A stretch of 64,000 bases of DNA from Papilionanthe hookeriana x Papilionanthe teres (lineage: Eukaryota; Streptophyta; Magnoliopsida; Asparagales; Orchidaceae). The DNA is taken from assembly GCA_022702705.1 (NCBI GenBank), contig CM040434.1:23788001-23852000 (forward strand), in the 5' to 3' direction. The translations under genes and the position numbers were made by a program. Below are positions 1 to 12,503 of the stretch, piece after piece (the first letter of the stretch is position 1; every line of letters starts with the position of its first letter). The notes beneath the pieces were generated by a model. That model ran no database searches, was not told where the DNA came from, and saw only the letters and a program-made list of their open reading frames with translations.

Positions 1-140
1 AAACTATTAAAAAATAATTATACTAAATTTCAAATAAATAACTACACTAAATTTAAATGATATAACTACACTATACTAAATCTAAATAAATACTACTAAA
101 ATATAAAAAAATTAAATGAATAATATATATATATAAGACT

Positions 141-790
141 TTGTATCATTATTTTTGTATCCCTCCATGGTCTCGTAATAATGATAGGAATGATGTTGGC
201 TACGTTCTTTCTATCTCTAGTGATGACGTAACTAATCACAACCTATCTAACCCCGAATTTGATTCCCAAAATGATCCTCAAATCATATTAACTTCCAGCA
301 AAGATAAAGAAGATATCGACAGCACCGGCTACGACAGTACGAGAAGTGAGGAGCCAGTCCTCGAGTGCAAAGGAGATTCACTTGACATCGGCTTGGACTT
401 CTCGTATACGTAAGGACCTCTGGGTCCGAAGAAGAAGAAATAACGGAAGTGCATTTAAGGAGTGGCAAGGTGCTACCTCTGAGAACAACTCCAGTGGACA
501 AAGGAAAGCAGATAGTCACTCAAGAAGAAATACCTCCAGCTACTAAAGAGATACAAGTTTGAAATGAAGTTGAAAACCCAAATAAAGTGCATTGCAACGT
601 GTTAGCTCATCTCAGGAAGTTGTCAGCCAAACTAAGTTTTTACGATGCTCTGATCCTGTCAAAGGAGATGAGAGAAATTTTGATCAAGGCTCTACTTGAT
701 TCTGACATTTGCTTAGCGCAGTTAGCTAGCACATCCTCAGATGGAGTTTGCACCATAAAGGAACGAACTCGGCGTAACTTTCACAGATGA
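141..790 (+). pseudogene. H1 gag/protease linker remnant
   Basis: Degenerate coding sequence upstream of the protease, in several frames. The clearest part is 587-790, which reads VLAHLRKLSAKLSFYDAL and then a mostly polar stretch. That motif is typical of the region just before the aspartic protease in Tat-type polyproteins of plants. The frame is interrupted by stops around 414-586 and again at 788-790, next to the start of the protease reading frame, so at least two frame changes are needed. The first 140 bases are AT-rich with nothing recognisable. I cannot see gag nucleocapsid zinc knuckles here. Confidence 0.6.
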
Positions 791-794
791 AGAT

Positions 795-1202
795 TTGCTA
801 CTCAGCACAGCCGATCACAATCGTCCACTCTACATTTCTGTCATCATCGGCAGATTCGTGCTTTCCAGAGTCTTAGTAGATCCTGGAGCATCGCTCAATA
901 TAATGAGTCTACGGACGTTAGCTTACTTGGACATCGACGCCCGAGAGCTTTCAATGGATAAAATGAGGTTAAGAGGTTTCAATCATAAAGGAGAAAGAGC
1001 CCTCGGATCTATAACGCTACAAATGAAAGTCAGAAATCTAGTAACAACTGCAAAATTTCATGTCATCGATGCAGATACTTCGTTCAATACCCTGCTTGGT
1101 CTACCGTGGCTCCATAAGTACAATATGGTCCCGTCGTCGCTTCACCAGTGCATCAAATACTACAAAGATGGACAAGAACATTGCATTAAAGGGGATCTAT
1201 AG
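795..1202 (+). pseudogene. H1 retroviral-type aspartic protease
   Basis: The 135-residue reading frame is the pol-encoded aspartic protease that would cut the polyprotein. The active-site loop is at residues 29-33, reading DPGAS preceded by RVLV. The first strand HNRPLYISVIIG and the C-terminal block LLGLPWLHKYNMVPSSLHQ are the expected flanking blocks of the Tat/Ogre protease. The usual loop is DTG or DSG; a proline at the second position occurs in part of this lineage, so I do not read it as damage. It lies just upstream of RT with a degraded linker between (1203-1575). The fold is complete in outline; activity cannot be judged. Confidence 0.8.
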
Positions 1203-1575
1203 CCGTTTTCAATACATGAAGTGGGCATCCATGAAGACGCCGCTTACTATGCTCCTCTGAAGAAAATAGTATTTTCAAGAGACATTGTGATAAGAAAAAT
1301 TGAAGACTCAAAGGAACTATAAGGATGAGACCGTATGGCTCCAGTTCAACAATCTCATACCACTCCTTCTCAACGAGTTTGTAAAAGTTCTTTTAGCCCA
1401 CGCATCCGAGGTCGAAGCCGGGGACGTGGTCCAGGAAGAATTTCCCAGATTGTTGAATAGACAAAGCTAACAATCAACATCGACATGGAGGGAAGCTCCG
1501 AAGAAGATAAAGAAACAATGATGATAAGTCAGAAGAAGCCTCAGTTCGAGATCTCTCTGCACGACGAAGCAAAGG
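1203..1575 (+). other. H1 protease-RT linker, degraded
   Basis: No long open frame. Short stretches in shifting frames read as linker of a Tat polyprotein, including an arginine-glycine-rich run (RIRGRSRGRG) near 1401-1425. Stops at 1258-1260 and about 1318-1320 break it. Confidence 0.45.
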
Positions 1576-1589
1576 ATGAATACGAATCG

Positions 1590-1633
1590 ATGTACGATCG
1601 GATTAACCATTATGTACGATCGGATTAACCACT
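1590..1633 (+). repeat. 22-bp tandem duplication that shifts the pol frame
   Basis: Two adjacent copies of a 22-bp unit start at 1590 and 1612 with ATGTACGATCGGATTAACCA. Since 22 is not a multiple of three, the first copy leads into a TAA while the second opens the long RT frame. The same peptide MYDRINHYV is read twice in different frames. Confidence 0.85.
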
Positions 1634-2713
1634 ATGTTCATTCTCAAAAGGTAGAGAGTATAGATGTCAAGGAAGTTAATAACGATGGTTTTAAACCGAT
1701 CAAGTTTTGCAAAGCTTCCCCTTCTATTTCTGAACCTTGTGTAATTCTTGAAGAAAATGACTCAAATGAATTAATGGAATTACCTTTTGGCTACTTTTCA
1801 TTTTGTGTACAAAAGTTAATTCAACAAGGATATGTGTCAAAGAAAATGACAAAAGATAAGTTACAATCATTCAAAAAATTATGGAATGTAGAAGGAAAGA
1901 AACTCAATTCGAAAGAAGGTCTTGGGTTTGGTACGCTCGGACTCATTGATGACTCAGAATCTTGCATGGTTGTTACTAGTCAGTCAAAAGAGGATTGCTT
2001 GGACATTCAAGATGAATATGAAGATCAGCCAATAGGCGATGCTCTGCCAGAATTCGAAGAAAAAATCAAATCAACAGTCGATGAATTAAGAGAAATCAAT
2101 CTCAGGACTGAGAAGCAGCCCCGGCCGACTTTCATAAGTTCGTTACTCAACGAAGAAGAGGTTGTAGACTTGGTCCGGTTACTATTAGAATTCAAAGATT
2201 GCTTTGCTTGGAGCTATGATGAAATGCCAGGACTATCTCCGGCGGTCGCAGCTCACTGCCTCGGAGTGGATAAGAATGTGATGCCAGTAAAGCAAGCTCC
2301 CAGAAGGATGTGCCTCGAGATAGAACAGCAAGTTACAGCAGAAATCAAGAAATTAATAGACGCTAATTTTTTTCGAGAAGAACAGTATCCGACATGGTTA
2401 GCTAATGTTGTGCTGGTGAAAAAGAAAAATGGACAAATTCGAGTGTGTGTCGACTTCAGTGACTTAAACAAAGCATGTCCAAAAGATGAATTCCCGTTGT
2501 CGATACCGGAACTAATGGTGGACATCGCGTCGACATATGAAACTTTCTCCTTTATGGATGGGTCTTCAGGGTAATATCAGATCAAGATGGCACCAGAAGA
2601 CGCAGCGCTCACAGCTTTCAGAACTCCTATCGGGATTTACTGCTACACGATGATGTCGTTTGGACTGAAGAACACAGGAGCTACATACCAAAGAGCAATG
2701 ACGAGGATCTTTG

Positions 2714-2718
2714 ATGAC
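2714..2718 (+). repeat. Left target-site duplication of N1 (ATGAC)
   Basis: ATGAC occurs here and at 23708-23712, immediately outside TG...CA ends. Joining at this point restores RIFDD followed by LIHNQVECYVDD in RT, which independently supports the junction. Confidence 0.9.
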
Positions 2719-2763
2719 TGTCCCACTTTTGATATTTATACTTACAAAAATTTGTTATTGATA

Positions 2764-2778
2764 TTGACAACGACACCA
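2764..2778 (-). other. PBS-like motif inside the N1 LTR end
   Basis: The minus strand reads AAGTTTTTGGTGTCGTTGTC. TGGYGYCGTTGYC resembles the binding site for the 3' end of plant tRNA-Asp. Here it begins 60 bp inside the element terminus instead of following the LTR. Confidence 0.55.
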
Positions 2779-3932
2779 AAAACTTGATCCCGCACCAAAT
2801 ATATGTATTTACACTGATGATTCTTTTATGAAAATTATGATTTATAATGTGGATACTACGCAAGTATACATATCATTATCAAGTAATAAAGGGCTCTAAA
2901 TGAGTCCAAGATATCGATCCCACAGGGAAGTTAGAGAATTTCAAAGAAAAATTAAAGTAGACTTACTTACCAAGCTAGTATACGGAAATTAAGAACACTT
3001 ATACTAAAACTATTGCTAAAAAAGGTTTAAATGTAAGATTCTAATTTAGAAAAACATCTTTCTCCTTGTTGAGAGAATTAAGTGAATGATGAATTAAAGT
3101 AGTTTAGAGTTTGTATTGTGCAAAATAGGAGCATTCCTATTCTTTACCCTTTGGTCCAGGTACAAAGAACATCGATCGGTCCTATGTTTGATTACCGAAT
3201 CCGCGTGCTAGGCCGGGAGGATACCGGCCGCCACTTCGTAGCTCCCACGTTCCCTCGCCCGAGGGCTAACATCTACACTTCAGCTCTCAAACAATAGGAC
3301 TGAATTGAATATTTTAGTCTGTCACACTAAAATGTCCAATTCTACGCCCGATAGTTAATATTTCCCTATTTTTTGCACCCTCCTTCCAAGGCTTTTGACT
3401 TCCTTGAATCTCGAATGTAATCTTTACTATAGTTGATAATTCAACATATGCTAACAAATCAATTGGCCAAATTGAAAGTAAATTAAGCTTTAAGTAAAAG
3501 ATTATCACAATTTTTATTTAATAATTTTAGGCACAGTTACTTTGATTCGTCACTTCAGATAATCTCAACAACATGAAAAAAGACTAAGGAAACTACTCAG
3601 AAAGCATGGGAAAAATAACACAAAGCATGGATTTCATTAAAGTTAACAAACAATAACTAATATATTTATCTCAATTCTTCTCTCCAAGAAGACTCCTTGA
3701 AGTTCCTTTGACTCTTCCTTCTAGTACAACACACTTAATTAAACTCACTAAGACTCTCTGATTTACACTCCAACACAAATGACTTTAAAACGACACTAAA
3801 AGACACCAAAAAATGACACACTAAAGAGACAGAAATCGTCTCTATTTATAGAAAGAGTCAAATCTTCAAAGGTTGCTTAAGCACCTCTTTAAAAAGCATC
3901 CAGGTTCATTGTATCTGGCTCTTTTCAACTGT

Positions 3933-4103
3933 CTCGCCGTCGGCGGGCTCGATCTCACCATCAGCGGCTTCTAGAAGGTGGACTAACCGCGCCGATCTCG
4001 TTGTCGGCGGGCTCGATCTCACCGTCCGTAGGCTCTTTATAAAATATTAAAAAACTCTCAGGAAAATCTCGTCGTCGGCGGCCTTGATCTCGCTGTCGGC
4101 GGG
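3933..4103. repeat. GC-rich repeat box in N1 3' LTR
   Basis: About six copies of a 15-bp motif, consensus CTCGCCGTCGGCGGG, often followed by CTCGAT, stand out from AT-rich surroundings. CGCC-GTC-GGCG can form a short hairpin. The same box occurs in the 5' LTR remnant (23430-23530) and, with three copies, at 14391-14482 inside N1. Confidence 0.85.
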
Positions 4104-4280
4104 AAAGTTCATTTTTCATTAAATTGAGTCCTTTTTGCTCCAAATCCGCTTCTTTTGTGCTTTTTGCTTTCAATACTTATAACTCTTCATTCCTGCAATA
4201 AAACAAAGAAAATACATTTCTTTAAAGTGCAATTTCATATGAAATTGGTATAAAATTGACAATATATTTTTTTGTGGTCA

Positions 4281-4298
4281 AAATCCCCCAAACTTAAC
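4281..4298 (-). other. N1 polypurine tract
   Basis: The minus strand reads GTTAAGTTTGGGGGATTT directly before the LTR start TGACCAC. This is the standard site of plus-strand DNA priming. A second purine tract, TTAAGTTTAGGGGAGGGAAAA, lies upstream at about 5220-5240. Confidence 0.75.
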
Positions 4299-4684
4299 TA
4301 TTACTTGTCCTCAAGTAATTAGATACTACATAAAAGTAATGATTATTTGTAGTAAGGTTTTAATTCAGAATGACTATGAATTTGATTCAAATAAGTATTA
4401 TAGTAAAGTTTTCTAGAAATATTTTAAAATAATTAAACTAATTCTATAAATATAAGGCTATTTAGTTCTCAAGTTTAAGATTTCTAGTCTTCTATTTATT
4501 TCAAGAATGATTATACTTTTCAATATTAAATTACTTATTCAGATGATAGGAATTTCATGAAAGCACTACTTAGTAAAATACTAATCTATATATATATAAG
4601 TTCAGAAATGTAATTGAAGTTTACCCTTTAGGTTGATTCAAATGAAGCCAATTTTTGATAAGGCATCTCCTCAAGCTTCTCCTC

Positions 4685-4773
<89 letters not shown>

Positions 4774-5331
4774 CTTTTTTTCTTTCTGGATTGATTTTCA
4801 ATCCATTTTCTTTACTTTTTTTAAGTGAGGATCACTATTTTTGGTTAGCCTGTTAATAATTTTGAACTTGATTTTCCTCTTCCTAAATTTGAAATTGGAA
4901 ATATTTACTTCTCTTATATGTATTTCAATGATTTTACTTCATTGAGTTTCAATCTTTTTTTTCTCAACTAAATACCTAAGAATTTTATATTTGAAAATAT
5001 AGTTTTCTTTACTATAAATAGTTAACTATATTCTTATTCTCTTATACTAAATATCCTTAATCTATAAAATTAGTTAATCATTAAAAGTATTTCTCTTAAC
5101 TTTCTATAATAATTAAATAAATTAATTCTAGTTTAGTGAATTAAAATTACTACAGAAAATCATTTTATAATAATTTTTGAAAATATAAATTGAGAAAAAT
5201 TTAATAATTAAATTTGTATTTTTCCCTCCCCTAAACTTAAGTTTTTCTATCTAAACATATAGGGTGAAAAGGAAATAAACTGTAATTTTTAAATCATACC
5301 TTCAAGCTTTTGGTGTTTCTTCTTTTGAAGT
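4299..5331 (-). other. N1 3' untranslated region
   Basis: No coding potential. It is AT-rich and homologous in parts (minus strand) to the 3' regions of Ath1 (about 37430-37560) and Ath4 (about 52500-52680). It contains a long TA microsatellite at 4687-4771 and a purine tract at about 5220-5240. Confidence 0.6.
4687..4771. repeat. (TA)n microsatellite
   Basis: About 42 uninterrupted TA units, directly visible. Confidence 0.97.
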
Positions 5332-8300
5332 TATGCGACTTATTTTTAGGTTAAGTGTTTTGAAAAGGGGGTCAACTACAGAAATTGTCGGTGAATTTTA
5401 GATTATAAATTTAATTTAAATATATATATATATGATTTGGAAAGTAGCATTTGATTTTGAAAATAATTTTAGGTTTAAAAATTTTAAGATATAAAATCAA
5501 ACCGATCTCACAACCCAAATAGTTTATATAAACGAGCACCGCATCACAAACTGCGTATCTATCCCGAAGAATTGACACATTTCTTGATGATGGGGCTCGA
5601 TTAAATAAACTAGAAGATTTGTGACATCCGTTTGGTTTGCGAACCAATTTTATAAGCCGACAAGTTCCCCTGCTTAATATAATTGAATTAAGCAGGGTTT
5701 GTATTACCCGGGTTCTTAAAGTTCCCTATTAGGGCAAGCCCCTATAGTTAATTACATCTTAAGTGATGAGAATCACTTAAGAAAACTCTTGATAATGATC
5801 AGTGGTTTTGCTCTCAAGAATTTCAAAGTTTAAGTTTTTCAAAGGATTGGATTTTAGAAATTTCAAAAGGGATTAGCTCAAATTTGGAACAGTTTATTTT
5901 AAGAGTCCAAAGGAAGAGAAGTAGGAGAAGCTGAGGATCCAAGAAGAATCTTGGCAACTTCCCAAACTATCCTATTGTTTGACTTCAATTTAAGAGTTTA
6001 TTTAATGTTGCATCTTGCCAATTTTACTTAATTGGGACTTATATTTGTATGACATAATCAAATAAATAGCCTCGAAGATGTGAGGGTTTATGTCGTACCG
6101 AACGACTAACTCGGAGTCCTAAGACCGGTTAGGGCTTAATTTGTATAATATGATTATGCAAATGCCTAACAGAAAGTTGAGGATTTATGTTGCACTGAGC
6201 AAACTACCTCGAAATTCTATGGCTTAGTTATTTAAAACTAGGAAAAGGTTTTGCTGATGAAGATGGCTGTGCTGCCCACCATGCTCCAAGCTCCTTGTTG
6301 TTGCAGAGGTTTAGTTTTAGAAGGTGAAAATCAGGGGATGAAAGAAGTGTTTTGGTTTAGAAGTCTTAAGGTCCAGGTGTTTTTAATATTTTGTTAGGGG
6401 AATATTAAAGTTGATTATAACAACACAAGTTAAGATACCACAGTTTCATCATTCCGGCACCGTTATTTTTATCGGATTCACTTAGTCCAGATGAATTTGC
6501 TAAACTCAACTAAATGAGTTCCACACTTTCATTTAGACCGTGGGAAATCTCATTAGCAACACGTAGGTTACATCATCCGAGGTATTCTCGATCATCCAAC
6601 AAGACGTTTTAATTTAGTTATAGTTGTAGTTTTGTTGTTCTGTTTGTGATTGAATTTTGAGTTATTTTATCTTTTGAAATATTGTGGTGGTGAATTTTAT
6701 CTTGTTGTGACTTTTAATTTAGTTTTGGTTTCAGTTTTGTGGCTATCCTGAAGGTTTTAGTTTTCATGCAACAATCTTGTTTAACATGCAAGAAGAGTAA
6801 AGTGCAGCTCATATAAATAAATTGCAATAAAATAAATACGTACTTGGAGGGTCTTCTCGTAATTCTAATCTGCACTTAAAACACATGTTAAGGTATTTAA
6901 ATATTTATAATAAGTACCTAGGTAAAGCTAAAGGAAAGGTTTTGATTGTCTACCAAATTCCTAATCCTATTGCTAGTCATCTCCTATGACTTCTAGGTTC
7001 TTGTATTTTGTTTAAGGATGATTTTCTTCATCAAAGAAGAATTAAATTCAATTGCTCTTCTAAAACATCCCATCATATTAAGGAAGTGCTTTGGACGAAT
7101 CCTAAACATCTTTTCAATACTTCTGGGATTATTTTGAGTCCAAATGAATTTCTTTGTTTAGGTGAGTTGATCATCCAAGAATTTAGTTAAGTTTTTTTTC
7201 TTGCTCGGTGAATTAGGATGTTTGATTATCCTACAAGTAAAGTGACATTTCACTTGATGCTTTACTTAAGAGTTATAATAACGAAAGCCTCTAAGGGCAA
7301 CTCAGTTTGTTAAAGAATTTAATGATTTAAAATTGATGATTTAAAGTGGTTTAATTTAGTTATAAAATTTTAAGAATTTTAACTTTGGAATAGTGTTTAA
7401 GTTGTTTTATTCTTAAGTGTTTTAAATCATTTGAGTTGAAAGAGGAGTTTTTTAAATTATTTAATTTAGACTTTAATGATTTAATTTTAATTTAATTGCA
7501 ACATTCTAGATTAACTTTTAATTGGTTTGATTTTTTTTTAATTAAGAATTATTTTTGTGAAATTGATTTTGATGTTTCAAATTTGTTTAAGTTTGTTTTC
7601 AAGTGATTTTTGAAATTAATTATTCTTTTTGATGTTTTAAATTTATTTCAATTTAATTATCAAATTATTTAATGTTTTAAGCTTTAATTTAATTAAGGTT
7701 CACTTTCCTTTTAATTATTCAATTATTAATTTCAATTATCACTTTAAATTCAATTAGATTAAGGTTTACTTTAAATATTTTCAAGATGATTAATGGTTTC
7801 TACCCCTTAATTCTCTAGGTTTCAATCTTCTAATGAAAATTTAAAATCAGATATTTCACCCCCCTGCCAATTCATTAAACCAAATTGTTAACTAGGGTTA
7901 AAATCCTTTAATTACATTTATGCCCCTCTTAAGCATATTTATTTCATAACTCACTAAGTTGAGCTCAAATGAATTTGAAATTTTTTTGTCACTTTATTCA
8001 TATGTAAATTAAGACATTAGAGGAGAATATATGATTTTTTTGAATTTAATTTAATTTATATAATTATTTTAATTAAAAATAGGGATTTTTAATGGAAATT
8101 CAACAGCATGACCAAGGAAAGGTTTCTGTCCTTAAGAAAATTATGGGATGTTCCTAATGACTAGAGGACCACTTGGACCAATTTTGATGATTTTTTGAAT
8201 TATATTTTGTTTATTATAATTATTTTGAGTTTTAGAGTGTTAATTAATTATAAAATAAAATAAAGGTTAAAATTAAGTTTTATATTTTTTTTAAATCTTT

Positions 8301-9344
8301 CTAACCTCAAGGAGTTCAGAGAATTAGATTTTATAATTTTATGATTTTCTTTGATTTATTAGAATTAATTTAGTGAAAAGGTTGGAAAATTCATTTTTTA
8401 ATTCAAAAATTGTTTTAATCATTTAAAATTCAATATCTTTACTTTGAGACTTGGGAAAAATATTTGGTTTATTCCTAAGTGATTAGGAGGTGAAATGTGA
8501 CATTTTTATGATTTTTATTATTTTAATGATTTTTATTATTTTTTAATTATTTAAAATATTAAAATATAGTGAAAAATGAAGATTTTTAGAAAATTCCAAT
8601 TTTAGTTTTCTAAGACTCCTCTGATATCAGAAAGGCCCCATAATCAATTTTGTAAATTTTTAAAGTGTATTTATGGGGTTATTAATTTTTAAAGTTTAAT
8701 TTTAGTTATGTGACTTAATTAATCCATTTAGTGGGGTTAAGCATTTCCAATTGATTCCAAATTTTTATGTGAGATCCCTCTAATCCTAAAGATCAGTGGA
8801 GAATTGTTTCGAGTTCTTTTAATGTGTAGTTAACCCTAATTAATTAAGGTTTAGTTTTGAGTAATTAGGTCAATTAGGGTGATTCTTAATGAATTAACTC
8901 AAAATATAATTATTCTAGGGTCCTCTGGTCCTAAGAAACTTCCTCAAATTTTCCTAGAATTTTCTAAGAAATATGCTAATTAATGGAATTAAAATACCAA
9001 AAACAATGACATAAACTTGAAAAATACATAACTTTCCATAGAGATGGCCTCTGACCTTAAAAAATTCAGGGAATGTTCCCAAGATTAGAGGCTTTAAAAG
9101 TCCTATGGTCTCATGCCATGGTAAATTGTCTATGCAAATGGAGAATTAAAATACTAAAATGAGTAAATAATTAATTAAAAATAAAATTCTCATCAAATTA
9201 ACTCAATTCTTTTTTCACATTATTCTTCTCTGTTCACTGAGCAAGAGGGTATTTTTAGTTTATTTTTATAATTTTTCTACACAAAGATATGGATTTTCTA
9301 AGTTCTGGGTATTTAAATAAATCAAAAAATTCATATTTATCTAC

Positions 9345-9560
9345 TTATCCACGTGGCGCCGACTCATCCTTGGTAGCTTCGAAAGTTCACGCGGCGCGCT
9401 CCCATTCGACGTCGCCATCCGACTCAGCTCTCCGGGGGCCCACGGTTCACGTACTGTTCTCTGGTCCGGCGCAATCTGGAACGTCCACTCGATACACGCT
9501 TGATCGGACGGCGCCTGGTCATCGTCTACGACTGGTGTGCACCCGTGACCGTCCACACTA
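9345..9560 (-). promoter_or_regulatory. CpG-rich box of giant LTR, copy A
   Basis: About 200 bp of GC-rich, CpG-dense sequence in an AT-rich LTR. The equivalents are at 46390-46600 (C), 22447-22662 (E) and 63172-63381 (F). Open frames occur on both strands only because stops are rare in GC-rich sequence. Confidence 0.6.
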
Positions 9561-10143
9561 AAACCCTAAGAACTCTCTCATTTCTCAACAAATTTTTGTG
9601 TTCTTATGCTCTATGGATTCTTCTAGAAGAGACGAACACATCCATACGATTTACATGCTATGAAATTAAGTAAATCAAAATGGAGAATCACTGGAAGCTC
9701 GGGAGAAAGGAGAGGTCTATACCTTGGCTCTGAGAAGTGAAGCTTAAATCAGAGAGTTGTGGCACCTTCGATTGCACCTAAGGAGGCTCTAGATGAAGTC
9801 TCTGGCTCTAGGGAATTGCCTAGGTACAACTTCCACCAAGCCCAATTTCAAAGCATGGCCGATAGAGAGAATGGCTGGCCTGGTGAGGGGGCTTCCACTG
9901 AGGTACTCCTTCTCTTGATCCTGTGCAAGTGTGGGTGAGTTTAATTTGATTTTGGTGGAGGTTTCAGAGTTGTCCTGGTTTTTGGGTGGATTTTTTACTG
10001 AGAAATTGAGCTCTGTCAAAGGGGATTAGGGCAGAAGGGCACTGGGGATCAATTGCTCTAGGTTAGGAGAAGGACCTGGAGAATTTTTGGCAGAGTTTTG
10101 TTTAATTCTGGTTCATCACCTTGTTTGGCCGAGAAGGTGGTGG

Positions 10144-10153
10144 GTTTAAATAG
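10144..10153 (-). promoter_or_regulatory. TATA-box candidate, copy A
   Basis: The minus strand reads CTATTTAAAC. The same ten bases occur at the matching place in C, E and F, 2.2-2.4 kb from the TGTTGACC end. Confidence 0.55.
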
Positions 10154-12482
10154 ATATGGTTGGAGGGCCTCCCAGGGGGAGTTAGGGCTTGGGATCAGCT
10201 GCCTTGGTTAAGGGAAGAACAGCTACGAAGTCCAATTGAGTTGGGACAGTTCAGCTAGTGAGTTTGAATTTTTTGAATCAAATGGGTGCTCTCGACTTGG
10301 TGTTTTCCGGCGACTGTGGTGGCTGGCCGGCCAGGCACGGGTCACCCTCAGGGTCAGGGGGGTCAGGGCTTGAATTTGGTGCAAGCAATGGAGTTTGGCC
10401 ATGTGTCTGAGGTTTGATTTAAATGGAAAGGGGGGAAGGATAATTTTGGGCTCATTTTGGTCCAAGGCATGGTTTAGGCTAGGTGCACCTCCCCAAGGCT
10501 TGACTTTGTGCTGAGAGGAATCGTTTGGGTCAGCCAAGATAGAGTGGTGAGGTCTCTTTCCATGGTGAGGTGGCTAAGCTTGGTTTAGAGTGTGACATGA
10601 ATGGGGTTAAAAGCTTAATGAAGGATTAAGAGAGAGGCCCCCTCCATTTGCCATAAATGACATGGTGATGTGTAAAGTGACTCCCATGGCTTGCATATGG
10701 CTTATGCATGGCTCCATGGCTTCATTTGGCTTGGGAAAATATTTGGTCAATTTAATGAAAGAGGATTTTATGAATTTTGGCATTTTGGTGGAAATTTGGA
10801 TGAAGCTTTATTTGGAATGGTTTAATGATGATTTTGAAACTTAGGGGTGATATCAATTAAAGTTATGATGAAAATAAATTGCCATGTGGGCTTTAAAGCC
10901 AATTTTGGACTTTAAGGATTTGGTGGAAGTGGGCTTTTAAATGCTTTAAGGGAGTGGGCTTTTAGGTTTGAAAACAAATTGGTGGATGGAAATTTTGTGA
11001 AGGATTGGGCGAAACAAATGTTGGGATTAGTTTAGGGATGTTTCATGAGTGATTTGAAACAAATTTAAGGTGATTTGGAGTTGAATTGGGTTTGATTTAT
11101 GACTTTTTTGGTAAAGGGGCCAAAGTGGGTCAAATTGGGCTAACTTGGGCTAAGGTTGGGCTAATGTTAGATTTGATGTAAAGTTAATGTTGAGAAATAT
11201 TTATGGGAGTTTCACAAAGAGTTTTCAACTTTGGTTGGGCTTTGATATTGAGATTTGGGCCCATTTGGGTTTATGGTGGGTTTAGGCCAAAAATTGGGAT
11301 TTTGGTTTTGGGTTGGTTTTGGGTGGAGTTTAGGTTAAAATTTGGGGAAAATCTTGTTAGTTTTTTGTTTTTGGGGATTTTAGGAAGGTTTAGGAAAATA
11401 TTTGGGGCTAATTGGGGTGGTTTGAGCTAGGTTTAGGTCATGGGCCAAAATTGGGTTTTAAGCTTCAAATTGGAATTGGATCCAAATTTTAATCAAATTG
11501 GGCTTGGATTTGGTCTATATTGATATTGAGGATATTAAATTGAAGTTTAGAAGTGAATTGGATCAAAATTGATGTCAATTGGGTTGGTTTAGTGGGACAT
11601 TGGGTTCACTTGGGTTAAGAATGGGTCAAATTGAGAGTTTTGGTAAAAGTGGGTTAAATTGAAGAAATTGGCCTATGGTATAGTTGAACAAAATGAAATT
11701 AGGAATATTTGGGATTTTTTGAAATTTTCTGGGAATATTTGGAATTTATGGATTTTTTTGGTTAAGAAGGGCATTTTGGGTATTTGGAGGGTATTGGGGG
11801 GTATTTTGGAAATTTTGGTATATTTGGCTAAGAATGATTAATTTGAGTGGGGGGAAATGTTTAGGATTGATTTTGAGGAATTTTGGGTAATTTAGGTAAT
11901 TTTTTAAATTTTTGTGGCTTCAAGGACATTTGGTAGGTTTAGTGGGTGTAGGGCCCTGGGGGTCAAAAATTGAAATTTTGGAAAAATAAAGATTTATTAA
12001 GTTTGAGTAGAATGGAATCACTTTGGTTGAACCATGAATCCATATCAAGCCCATAAGATCCGTGAGAGGACTCATTTGAGGCATTCATTATGTTGTTCCT
12101 AACCCTCTTAGCCAAGGGCCTCGAGGTTAAGGTCCATCCAAATGAATTACCTACATGAGTCAGAAAGTCAAGCTAGGTATGAATGGTTTTAGGATTTGAA
12201 ATGTGTGTGAAAGTGTAATGTGTGCAGGTCAACCCTCACCAGACCAGGCCCCCCAGGGTAGTCCTAAGGCCAAAGAATCCTATAGGGAACTCATCCTTTA
12301 AACCTCCACATTTGATCTTAACCCTCCAAGTGACTTGGGGTTTACAATCAAACTTATGGGGTTTGTAGGAAGTTAAGAGGTGTTTGAATTTATAAATGGT
12401 GGTTTCCATTTCTAGTCCTCTAGGATATTCAAAGGGAAAGCCTAAGGCTAGATCCTAAGTACGAAGGAGAGAGAAGAGAAAA

Positions 12483-12503
12483 GACCTCATAAAAAATGAG
12501 GTC
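12483..12503 (-). other. LTR terminal hairpin, copy A
   Basis: GACCTCAT and ATGAGGTC form a perfect 8-bp stem around the loop AAAAA, four bases inside the LTR end. Confidence 0.85.

Larger units (their letters stand above)
1576..2718 (+). pseudogene. H1 reverse transcriptase, N-terminal half
   Basis: The frame 1576-2574 contains a pre-RT region and RT fingers: SYDEMPGLSP, then VVLVKKKNGQIRVCVDF and DLNKACPKDEFP, ending at MDGSSG. A TAA at 2572-2574 replaces the conserved tyrosine of SGY. The same frame then continues QIKMAPEDAALTAFRTP and MMSFGLKNTGATYQRAM to RIFDD at 2718, where N1 interrupts it. The YVDD catalytic block follows on the far side of N1 at 23737. Known RT motif order confirms that the two halves join. 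RNA-dependent DNA synthesis would be its role in the cytoplasmic particle. Confidence 0.87.
2719..4280 (-). mobile_element. N1 3' LTR
   Basis: The 1562-bp segment starts (minus strand) TGACCAC right after a purine tract and ends GGGACA at the ATGAC target duplication. Its first 440 bases match 23341-23707, the remnant of the 5' LTR. It is homologous along its length to the Ath2 LTR (49571-50864) and more weakly to those of Ath3 and Ath4. The shared block GGGATCGATAT...TTACTTGATAATGATA (minus strand, near 2915-2865) is typical of plant Athila-type LTR 3' ends. Confidence 0.82.
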
